Positions 54,982-64,000 of a DNA stretch of 64,000 nt are shown here, one piece after another. Positions within the stretch are counted from its first letter, which is position 1. The number at the start of each line of letters is the position of its first letter. Source of the DNA: Axinella damicornis (lineage: Eukaryota > Porifera > Demospongiae > Axinellida > Axinellidae); the NCBI GenBank assembly GCA_963931865.1, contig OZ007506.1:7860934-7924933 (forward strand). Direction: 5' to 3'. The notes under the pieces are model-generated. The model had not been told where the DNA came from and ran no database searches. It saw nothing but the letters and a program-made list of their open reading frames with translations. Made by a program: the position numbers and the translations under genes.

Positions 54982-56630
54982 ACTACAACACGCCAGCTCA
55001 TGCAGTGGGCGACAGCTGGCGGAGAAGGTACTAGCCCACCAACCTGTACAGGAAAAGAATATGGTGCACTCTGTATTGCAAGTGGAAGGCTCTGTTGGCT
55101 CTAGCTGTGTAACATTTCTTCTAGACTCCGGGGCTGCGGTGTCTGTGATAGACCAAGCCATACTTCCGCAGGATATTCAACACCGGATTGATCCTTTCTC
55201 GGTGGAAACAATTGGGGCAAATGGAATGCCATTGGATGTTGTTGGACATGTACTTCTGGAGGTAACTCTTGGCGAGTTCCAGCAAAAACAAGACTTTGTT
55301 GTCGTCAGGAACCTGTCAGTTGACTATTTGCTGGGTGCAGACTTCCTGTTTCGCCATGGTGCTGTTGTTGATTGCACGTCACGACGACTCTCACTAGCTG
55401 GGACGGAAATTCCCATCATCAGCCACTCGAGAATGTCTTCTGACCAGAGCAAACCTGTCACATGCATTGTATGCCTTCCAAAGACAATTGAAGTGCCAGG
55501 CCGGACAGTGCAACTGATTCCAGGCAAGTTATCTGGCTCAATGGACCCTGGCGTCAGGGATGGTCTCGTAGAAGCTCTGGATTCCGGTGGAGTGCCAAAA
55601 CACCTCCTTGTCGCCCGCACCCTAAGTCAGGTCAGTCCTGACACTGAGGTCATTGTGCAAGTGGTGAACACTGGCCCTGAGGCATTGAAGCTCTACAAAG
55701 GCACTCGGATAGGGCAATTCACCTCACGGAAATACATTCTGCAGATTGGGGAATCCACACAATGTCCGTCTTCCCAGTGTGATGGTAGTGACCACATTGA
55801 ATTGCCAGTGGAGGATATTGACATCAACAAATCGGACATCACCGATAAGCAACAGCAGGAATTACTGGCCCTCCTCAATGAGTACAAAGACATCTTTGTC
55901 TCGGAATCCGGTGCCCTAGGGAAGACTTCTCTAGTCAGACACAGTATTGTGACAGAAGGGATGCCAATCCGCCAGCCACTACGACGTGTACCGGTGGCAA
56001 CGAAAGGGGTAATCCAGAGTGGTGTGCAGAGAATGCTTGATAGAGGAGTCATTCGGCCAAGCAATAGCCCGTGGTCTTCACCAGTCGTGCTGGTGAGAAA
56101 GCCAGATGGCTCATGGAGATTCTGTGTGGACTTCAGGAAACTCAACAGTGTCACACACAAGGATGCATACCCTCTTCCGCGGATTGATGAAACCCTCGAG
56201 TCCTTGGGTGGGGCTGTCTACTTCACCACACTGGACTTAGCATCCGGGTACTGGCAAGTTGAACTCCAGGAAATTGACAAAGAGAAAACAGCCTTCTCAA
56301 CTGCCAACGGGCACTACGAATTCAATGTCATGCCTTTCGGGCTGACAAATGCACCGGCAACGTTTCAAAGGCTAATGGAATGTGTCCTTGCTGGCTTGAC
56401 AATGGAAGAATGCCTAATCTACATTGATGACATCATTGTGTTTGGAGCTTCTTTTGAACAACACTTGGCGCGCCTTCGACGGGTGTTGCAGCAGATACGT
56501 GAAGCAGGTATGAAACTCAAACCTCGCAAATGTCATTTCCTGCAGAGAGAAGTGAAATACCTTGGACATGTTGTCTCCTCTTCAGGAATCCAGGCAGACC
56601 CAGCCAAGCTCGAAGCAGTCACAACCTACC
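54971..56630 (+). CDS. pol: Pol ORF: protease and reverse transcriptase, incomplete
   Basis: Aspartic-protease motif LLDSGAAVSVID at residues about 50-62. RT core segments: WSSPVVLVRKPDGSWRFCVD, DLASGYWQVEL, MPFGLTNAPATFQRLM, and the catalytic YIDDIIVFG; then KCHFLQREVKYLGHVVS. The sequence enters the N block before RNase H. The frame differs from both gag and the knuckle. The RT order and motifs place it in the Ty3/gypsy (Metaviridae) class. Confidence 0.9.
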
Positions 56631-56830
56631 NNNNNNNNNNNNNNNNNNNNNNNNNNNNNNNNNNNNNNNNNNNNNNNNNNNNNNNNNNNNNNNNNNNNNN
56701 NNNNNNNNNNNNNNNNNNNNNNNNNNNNNNNNNNNNNNNNNNNNNNNNNNNNNNNNNNNNNNNNNNNNNNNNNNNNNNNNNNNNNNNNNNNNNNNNNNNN
56801 NNNNNNNNNNNNNNNNNNNNNNNNNNNNNN
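56631..56830. other. Assembly gap (200 N)
   Basis: Exactly 200 N, splitting the pol ORF on the left from an IP3R exon on the right. Confidence 0.95.
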
Positions 56831-56955
56831 GAAGGACCTCCACGATCAGCTGGCTGACACCACAGCGCTTGTGAAGATGCTGTCACAACAGCTGGGGATC
56901 TCAGGGACAAGGTGGGACAGTGTTAATGTGATTGTGTCCTCAACATGCAACAAGC

Positions 56956-56983
56956 GGAGGGGGGGGGGGGGGGGGGGGGGGGG
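56956..56983. repeat. Poly-G run and GGAGGGGGGAGGTTAGAACA repeats
   Basis: A G run followed by two copies of a GTCAGAGKACAAGGAGGGGG unit (56985-57075) in an IP3R intron. Confidence 0.85.
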
Positions 56984-57212
56984 AGTCAGAGTACAAGGAG
57001 GGGGGAGGTTAGAACACCTCCGGGAAGGGGGGAGAGGAGTCAGAGGACAAGGAGGGGGAAGGTTAGAACACCTCCGCTCTAATGCTCAGGTCCTGTATTA
57101 ATTTACTTGTTCTCTCTCCCAGATGATTGAGCAGCGAAAGCTCTATCAACGCAAGACTCTCCAGCCAAGAGTGGGACAGGGACAGTACCCCAATAACATG
57201 ATGACCCTATGA

Positions 57213-58160
57213 TATCATAACATGGTCACATGACCATCAAATGACTGTCATGTGACTTGTATCACCGGATTCATTTCAAATTATCTACTAGCTGTAGTTT
57301 GCAATCACGGAAGATAATAATTATTTTTCTTTTTTAGTCAGCTGTATACATTCCCATCCCTTTTTGTGTATGGCATGAATGAATGTAATCTATAGTTGTC
57401 ATGGTGACTGCTTCCAGAGTATTGTCAGTGCAGCTGTGCTTAGCCTCGTTCCCATGCAGGCCCCCACCCAGCCAAACGGTGCAGGCCTGGGAACAATAAT
57501 TAATTAATGCTATATCACTTTCTGCCATAATATTATCTTGAAGAGCACGTGGAAGGGTCCATTTACAAGAGTTTACTATAATTATGTTGTACTTTCCATT
57601 GCCACCATTTTTGATGAGTATACAGCATAGTTTACAAGAGTTTACTATGTTGTACTTTCCATTGCCACCATTCATTTTTGATGAGTATACAGCATAGTTT
57701 ACAAGGCTTGTTAAAACTAGTTCATCTACTAGAGTTTACACAATGATTTACAAGCAAAATTGCTAGTTTACAACATTGTAAACTCATGGACTCTTTGGCC
57801 CTGTGAAATTATTTGCACATCGCAGTATTGCACGATTCTAATTTTACGATTCCAATACCTTATCGCGCTTATGCTTACAACATTATTGCTCAGCCAGTTA
57901 TCCTTGGCCCTAGTAAATATGGGCATCAGCATGCCGTAAATATGTCATGGGAATCGGGATGCTATATAATATTTTTGGGAATCCGGATGCATATGCCCAT
58001 TTCCAGGGGTGCCTATTTTCACTTGACACCAGCTCTGGTGGTAGGCAAAACAAAATCATTCTAATAATAAAACAGCTCATCTTCCAACCAATACAGTTCG
58101 AGGTTTCACTGGCTGTGCTTGACACAGGAGAACGAACCCCGCCCACTTACCTTCAAGGGA
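57213..58160. other. IP3R 3' flank and spacer
   Basis: Contains a TAGCCTCGTTCCCATGCAGG...GGCCTGGGAACA hairpin remnant (57443-57495), and a tandem duplication of about 68 bp at 57571-57707 (TTTACAAGAGTTTACTAT...GAGTATACAGCATAG). No gene. Confidence 0.6.
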
Positions 58161-58866
58161 TAATTAATAATTATCTGCATCATACGAATTAGTATTGGGA
58201 ATTGAGGAGAATAATAGGAATAATTCTCTGAGGATAACGATTAATATGAGAAGAATTCAGGAATAGAATAATGGGCGGTTTCAAATGAATGTGCCCATCC
58301 CTACTCCGGATTGCCTCTGAAGAGACTTGTGAGCCTACTTCATGGTGAACGTGGATGTAGCTAGCTATATAAAGGTCAATACTATGAAGTCAATGGTATA
58401 GACCTTGAGAAAGACAACTGCTCTCCTTTTACCAACTCATAATATTCACTATAGCAGATTCTTGCAACAGGGAAGCAGATTGCCCAAAACCACAATAGAA
58501 TTATTGCCTATGAACTGAGACTTCTTGCATAAAAATGATTACATTCATAGGGGATAATTGTGGTTTCTGCTTTCCACCATATGGCATTGCTGCAATCTGC
58601 TGTATATCTGAATGACTTGTAGATATTTACAAGTGCAAATGTATATGAGTGCTCAACAGACAGCAGAATGTAATTGATATAAGCTTGCGTCCATTACATA
58701 CATTTGTACTAGTGAATGACATCAGTTAATGGAGCATACATAATTAATATTGTGCGTACCCTGGCAACTAAGTGCATTGTATCCGATTGAATTCGAAAGC
58801 AATACATGTAATTATGATTCACTACTCATAATGTGTGATGGATCTGAATCATGGAATTCTTCTGAA

Positions 58867-61800
58867 TCATGGGAATTCTTCATCTAAATCACTTATGTTA
58901 CCATTACGATCACGCACGTATGTCTTAAAACCAAAGTAGCCTATGGAACTGTTTGCATCAATCGATCGCATCACCTGGAAACTTCGTCCTAGACATATCC
59001 GTGCAAGATTAATGATTCTGATGATTCCATTTTCTCTTTCACCTGGAATTGCTCGTTCACCCACGAAAACTTTTTCCAAGGCCGACTCTAAGCCGGCTGA
59101 CAGCTGGCGTCCATAATAAGTCAGAAACACTGCAAGTTTTCTGCTTGTTATCCAGTCACCGAAATCTACAGACCTAACTGTTTCATTGAAACTGAGTGCT
59201 TGAGCAATGTTAGCAATAGCCTCTTCACACATGCCCAAGTTTTGGGACAAATCAAGGTGTTGTATGTTGGTGTTATACCGTAAAGAACGAGCGAACAGAG
59301 GATAGGAGTAATAGAACTGGAAGAAGTCATGAAATGCAAATTTTTTGATTTGCCTGCAGAAGGTGATAAGAAGAACTGCATAGTATTCACTGTAATGTGC
59401 AACCGTAAGCGTGGTGGACTTGGATGGAAATAGCAATATTACATCATAACGGAGGATCAAACTACTGCAAGAGGAATTTCTTGCAAACGCTTCAACAATA
59501 CTCTTCATAGCTGCATAATAGTCTCTTAATGCTGGTGAATGAAGGGAGTCAAAGGAAAGCGCAATGTTGAACTGAGAAACCAAATTTGTGTCCCTTATCA
59601 GTCCACAAACAGCATGCATCCGCTCATAATGAACCTTAGCAGATATTGCATTTGCCCATGGAAATAGTTCTGAATGGTGTAAACTTAATGATGGTCTGTG
59701 AAACACAGGGAAATATTAGACTTTTACTAACGTAGAAAATGGTACAAAAACATGGTGAAATTGTAGGAAAGTATGAATTTTAAACTTTCAGCTTTTTTAT
59801 CGTAGCATCAAAATATTTTGCCTGATGAAAAGAAACTTAAGACCATTGCTTGTACATGCACCATTCTTTCCATTACATTTTCACTACAAATTTGTACCAC
59901 AAATTTCATTTTACCACACTTTTGTACCAATTTCTACGTTAGTAATTTGGACATTTTTCCCTGTGAAATTCATTAGTGCAGACTTGCTTTATTTGGTCAA
60001 CAAATATTTTAAATTGTTGAGGAGTGATGTAGCAATTCTTAAATGTCAGTTTACAAGACTTCTGTTGACAAAACCATCCAATGAAGTATCCAACATGGGA
60101 GAAGTCTGCTGTATCAAAACGTGTGGCATTAAAAGTAAGACATAAGTCAAATTCGTTAGCAGTATGGCACTGTGTTAGTTTCTGACACAGATGGCCTGAT
60201 TGAGCTTCAAATACGCAATTCACAAATGTCATGAAGGATACTAAATCCTCCTTATCGCATAATGATGTGATGAGTCCCAGTGGATTAATAACACACCTCT
60301 GAAGAATGGCAGTAAAGATTTCACTGTTATCAAGTCCAACCAGACCAATATAAAACTGCAATACAGACTTTTGATTCCAGGACTTAGACTTCACAATCTC
60401 CTTAACGATTCTCACTTGTTCTTCATTCTCCAGTGTAGTGAGGTGCGCAGCAGCCAAGAACTCCTGTTGGGTAGTGTGAAGAAAAGTCAGTTCTTCTTCA
60501 ATTCCATACCATTCCATTCGAGGTCTTATCTCCATTAAACCAAACGTTGACTGGGAAAGAACCTGTTCTGTTTGAAGGCTGTGGATATCTGACCTGAAAA
60601 ATCCAGTTTTTCTGTTCATAATCCCATCAAATGCTACCTTACAGATTGATCTGAAGGACTCAGCAGGTAAATCAGGAAGTGCTGCAAAGCTCTTGAGAGA
60701 GGTGATAACAAGCTTCCATCTTGACTGAAGGTTGCGAAGTAGGAGGTTTAAGACGAAGCACTTGAAAAGCTCTGTTTGGGTGTTGGGAAGGCCCGACCGG
60801 AACAAAAAGAAAAGACTAACCATTATGGCAACGTTAATGGGGACTGTCATGCAGAAGGCTTGAAGAGAAGTGTTCCTCTCCAGACTTACAATGAGCTCTG
60901 AAGGATTGTGATCAGTACCCTCCACACTTTTTACAATGATCTCATTCACCTTGTCTACAGAGAGCCCATTCAACCACACTTCTTCTGACGTAGTCAGGGA
61001 TGCTTCTGGTCGTGTTGTTATCACAATGGTGGATTTCGGAAGTGAGGACCCTGGATGTCCCGTTGAATGAAGCTGGCTATGAAGGATTCCTTCTGCACCT
61101 CCTGTGGCATCTCATCCCAGCCATCAAACCAGAAGCATACACCCTCCCCGTCTCTGCCACTAATAGCTTGGGCAATAGCCTTCCTATGCTCTTGATCAGG
61201 GTGGGGAATGAGATCTGCTAGACAGGTGGCCTTTTGAACTCGTGTGCTACGAAGTGGAATTGAGAGAAATAGGAAGAAATGCTGGAACTCCTCCTTCATA
61301 GCCCACTGCTGGTTAACATGCCATGTAAGGGTGGTCTTGCCTGATCCTGGCAAACCCTTGATGAGTATGCTCCCACCATTATACTTTTTTAGAAGATCGG
61401 GAAGGGGAACGTCTTGTACTTCAGGTTCATCACTCTCACGTTTACTGAATTTATCCTGCAACATAGCAGTGGGTAGAAATAATGCAGAACTAGTTGGCAA
61501 CTGTTCCATGCACGTATTTTGGGGTTTTGGCAGCTTACTGAGAGGCAGTTGTACGTATGAAGGCGAATTCATTATTGGCCACTGGTTACCAAGCATACCA
61601 GGATGAGGTAGCTGAACGTAGTTCTTCCTAAGAAATTCCTGGTAGCTACTAAGTATATCCCCTAGCACACTGGCAGGAACCTCCTCTGGGGTGAGCACTA
61701 TCTCCCTCACCTTGTCTACCAATCCCCTGTCCCCCAACCTACTGAAAACTCGTACTAGCTGACGGTAAGTGGCGGCATCTTGACTCTTGACCTTCCACTG

Positions 61801-61995
61801 GCGCAGAGCAGAAATCTTCTGTGCAGCATACTTGGGGTTGTCCCTTTTGATTTCTTCCTCTTCCACCTCCGTCAGTCCCCATAACGGAGCCAGCTTTTCC
61901 CAGGAGACGATGTGCATGGCCAATCTAGCTAGGTCAGAGTCTTTCCAGGTGCTGTCTAGGACTTCATCGGGAATATCAGCGTAGCAATCCGACAT
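58867..61995 (-). pseudogene. NLR4: near-identical copy of NLR3, interrupted
   Basis: It starts at the ATG at 61995 (MSDCYADIPDE). Death, Walker A GLPGSGKTTLTWH and Walker B FWFDGWDEMP are intact. The G run that breaks NLR3 is in frame here (four G near 61521). One T is missing at about 61054 (CTGGATGTCC vs CTGGATTGTCC in NLR3), shifting the frame just after IASFIQRD. A 257-bp MITE at 59704-59960 splits the LRR-like part. Without the element, its duplication and the missing base, the length equals that of NLR3 (955 codons). The coding span downstream of the MITE is still open to the stop at 58867. Confidence 0.9.
59704..59960. mobile_element. 257-bp MITE in NLR4
   Basis: The left end CACAGGGAAATATTAGAC and the right end AATTTGGACATTTTTCCCTGTG pair imperfectly; further in, ACTAACGTAGAAAATGGTAC faces GTACCAATTTCTACGTTAGT. 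NLR3 gives the empty site. The duplicated target is up to 8 bp (CTGTGAAA at 59696-59703 and 59961-59968), which suits hAT elements (8-bp duplications, CAGGG-type ends), though the shared CTGTG makes the border ambiguous. Confidence 0.9.
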
Positions 61996-62101
61996 TTTCA
62001 CACAGCTTTTTATGAATAGAAATCGGCGATCAATTTAACAGCAATAGGTACGCAAGCAGATCAATAATATATTTTTGGCTGCTGCGATTTGGTATAATAT
62101 A

Positions 62102-62192
62102 GGGCCAGGGCTGGTTCTAGATGCGCGCGCGTTTCCGGTACCTATACCTAAAGTATGTACTTCCTGCCGGACCAAAATAATTAATATCCACG
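62102..62192. repeat. GGGCCAGGGC repeat upstream of NLR4
   Basis: Copy B equivalent of 31003-31112, without the 20-base internal CATTATGCGCTCCTGGCCGG segment present in copy A. Confidence 0.85.
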
Positions 62193-63394
62193 TCGTTGCA
62201 CGTAAGTAATTACGCGTAAGACTACATTTCCATAATTATCCCCCAACAAAAAAAGAAGGGATGTACCGGTAGTTGTATTTTGTCTTGTTTTGTATATTGT
62301 GTTATAGTGTTTTTGTTACGGTAGTGTGCTTATAATTATTATTTATACATTTTGGTCCTGTGTTGATATTGTAGCTGTAGAGCAGCTATAAGTGTATTGC
62401 TGTTGTTGTATCAGGCACACAGCCAAATGTATCCATTGCCCACTTTCCCCTACGTGCACAGTCAGATAAAATGGCAGCATGTATTATTGCATAACAAAAT
62501 ATTATATAGTATACAGTGTGTCGCTGGCTAGAGTTCATCTTTCCTCTGCTCTCCCTCATCTGCATCATGTCAAATCTGATAGGTCATAATCGGCATCCTC
62601 TACTGGTAACTATGGCAACAGAGAAGACATGCACCAAAAATTGACAGTAATTTCAAACTACACTTGGAAGAAAAGGTTGCACCTTATACAGACAAATACT
62701 TGATTTTGTATACACATGACTGTGTCAACTAAGTACCAGAGGAGGAAGCCGGACCGGATGTAATTTGAAGACAGGCTGATGCTGCGTGATTGCATTCCTT
62801 TCATGTTTGAACTTTGCACTGCCTATGCTTAGACCCTGCTTAGCTTTACCTACGCTTGTACCTCAGGAGTACAGTGAGTACAGTGCATTGATTGTTAGCA
62901 TAATTATATCAAGAAAAGCGGTAAATACAGCTTTTTGGTGAACTGAACTGCTCGTTTTTGCACGGCTATACAGCGTATCGGTAAAAGCTTCCGTCATGCC
63001 CTGCACCTTGTGACAGCGCACCTCCACTTCCAGAATCAAGTTGCTCACGCTGTTCTTACCAGAGATTCTTGGTTAGCGAGCTTAAGTATACATTTCGCAC
63101 GGTGTGCGCACGAGTATTCCGTACCCTTAAGATTGCATAGGCACGTGATCATTTCATTTATGACCTTTTGACCCTGTCGGACCGTCTCGACCCCTATACA
63201 GAGGCCATCTACAGCAGCTGCTTTATTCCCACCGAAGATGATCAATGTATTGTTATAGGGGTTAAAATTTGTTTACACCAACTTTGGTAGCCACACAAGC
63301 CTCTACTACAGTGTCGCACCTCCTTAACACAGCACAGCAAATGACGTTATAATTATGTGTAGTTTGGTCGGGTCTGTGGCTGGCCCAGTGCTCC

Positions 63395-63604
63395 CACCCA
63401 CTTCCGTTGCACACGCACATGTTAAAATCTTAATGAGGGCTACTCATTATCTTTATACATTTATAACCGTAACCAATTGTAAGGCCTGTCTGAGCATGCT
63501 CAGACAGGCCTTACAATTGGTTACGTAAACGGTTATAAATGTATAAAGATAATGAGTAGCCCTCATTAAGATTTTAACATGTGCGTGTGCAACGGAAGTG
63601 GGTG
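63395..63604. repeat. Large near-perfect palindrome, about 210 bp
   Basis: Arms run from CACCCACTTCCGTTGCACAC to GTGTGCAACGGAAGTGGGTG, centred on TGAGCATGCTCA at 63491-63502. The only major asymmetry is about 6 extra bases (GTAAAC) in the right arm. Confidence 0.93.
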
Positions 63605-64000
63605 CGGGTTGGGGGTGGGACTGACTATAAGCACGACCTTTGTACTTTACTACTACCTCTAAACCTCAAACTCTGCGAAGATTGTGCAAGAATGATGGGC
63701 AATTGCAAGGACTGGAACCTTCCACAACGGCTGAGGTGGCGAGTGGACACAATCTGAGTGCAGCAGGTGAAGTGGACACGATCGGGGAGCACCAGCTGAG
63801 ATGGATGCAATCGGGTTGCAACAGCTGCAAGAAGCCCACATAATAGGGGAGAAGCTGCACCGGGTGCCAGACAGCGGATGTAGGCAAACGAAGGGGAAGC
63901 AGCTGAGCGAGTGAAGCGAGCAAAGCTACTTGTACAGATCACAGAATTAGTGAAACAAAATAGTTATGTACCAGCTACGTACACAACAAGCCTCAAGTCC

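Larger units (their letters stand above)
54181..56630 (+). mobile_element. Ty3/gypsy retrotransposon body, truncated by the gap
   Basis: It lies in the same strand as the IP3R exons and within the intron after 53890. Gag, zinc knuckle, protease and reverse transcriptase are visible. RNase H, integrase and the 3' LTR would fall in the N block, whose 200-base length is therefore probably an underestimate. The three coding parts occupy three frames. Confidence 0.9.
50491..57212 (+). pseudogene. 5'-truncated IP3 receptor locus (channel and tail)
   Basis: Exons in order: ...-50561 ([18 protein letters not shown]), 50735-50922 ([20 protein letters not shown]), about 51216-51319 (SNESSGIDIV then ESQERAMELK, frames do not agree), 51640-51846 (S3-S4; GWLGHEFVYSLL), 52051-52270 (S5; LAVILIYLYSILGYVFF), 52819-52967 (pore; CETLFMCIITTLKEGMR, GGGISD), 53362-53530 (S6; [22 protein letters not shown]), 53730-53890 ([16 protein letters not shown]), 56831-about 56912 (QLADTTALVKMLSQQLG) and 57123-57212 (MIEQRKLYQRK, TGA). 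IP3 receptors are tetrameric ER Ca2+ channels. The ligand-binding and modulatory domains, S1-S2 and one C-terminal exon (in or near the N gap) are absent. It could be a partial duplicate or a mis-assembled locus. I cannot tell whether it is transcribed. Confidence 0.85.
58161..64000. repeat. Segmental duplication, copy B (holds NLR4)
   Basis: Partner of 27209-32905. It reaches the end of the window, so its right border is unknown. It has a complete palindrome, lacks the 118-bp segment and carries the 257-bp MITE. Confidence 0.95.

Overview
The window looks like nuclear DNA of an early-branching animal, most likely a demosponge. Genes have spliced, GT-AG-bounded exons. There are clear metazoan proteins (SF3B6/p14, the IP3-receptor C-terminus), clustered single-exon Death-NACHT NLR genes of the kind expanded in sponges and other invertebrates, and a heavy load of MITEs, LTR and other retroelement debris. 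The species is an inference. Two 200-base N blocks (8252-8451, 56631-56830) are assembly gaps, and long pure G or C runs are frequent.

Layout. 1-9 kb: one unassigned exon (about 52-213), tandem duplications, a single-exon secreted orphan (3623-4363) and a short F-box protein rich in Ser/Thr-Pro sites (6530-7132). 9-14.4 kb: a broken hAT-like transposase relic, then SF3B6 on + (10108-14349). 16-31 kb: three tandem NLR genes on -: NLR1 intact (16320-19418), NLR2 a pseudogene (about 22734-26205) and NLR3 with one extra base in a G run (28032-30897). 31-38 kb: repeats, a large palindrome, a FLYWCH fragment, TE-like ORFs and a SINE. 38.2-49.4 kb (-): an unusual gene whose 15 exons join in phase into one predicted frame of 1,645 codons. 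Its order is a novel N-terminal region, 3 Ig, Death, coiled coil, 4 Ig, then Kelch propeller. 50.5-57.2 kb (+): a 5'-truncated IP3-receptor locus keeping S3-S6 and the C-terminal tail, with a Ty3/gypsy-type retrotransposon in an intron. 58.2-64 kb: a near-identical second copy of the NLR3 segment (27.2-32.9 kb), carrying NLR4, which has its own frameshift and a 257-bp MITE.

How it fits together. The NLRs (Death + NACHT + LRR-like C-terminus) and the Ig-Death-Kelch gene all carry Death domains and lie within 46 kb. This suggests, but does not prove, a local neighbourhood of intracellular sensing or adaptor proteins. A short fossil of the SF3B6 3' end lies downstream of both NLR3 and NLR4, showing that the array grew by duplicating an NLR together with its SF3B6-side flank. 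The main remodelling agents are MITEs. One family has TIRs starting TAGYCTCGTTCCCAG and 9-bp target duplications; at least four perfect duplications can be read directly, one of them inside NLR2.
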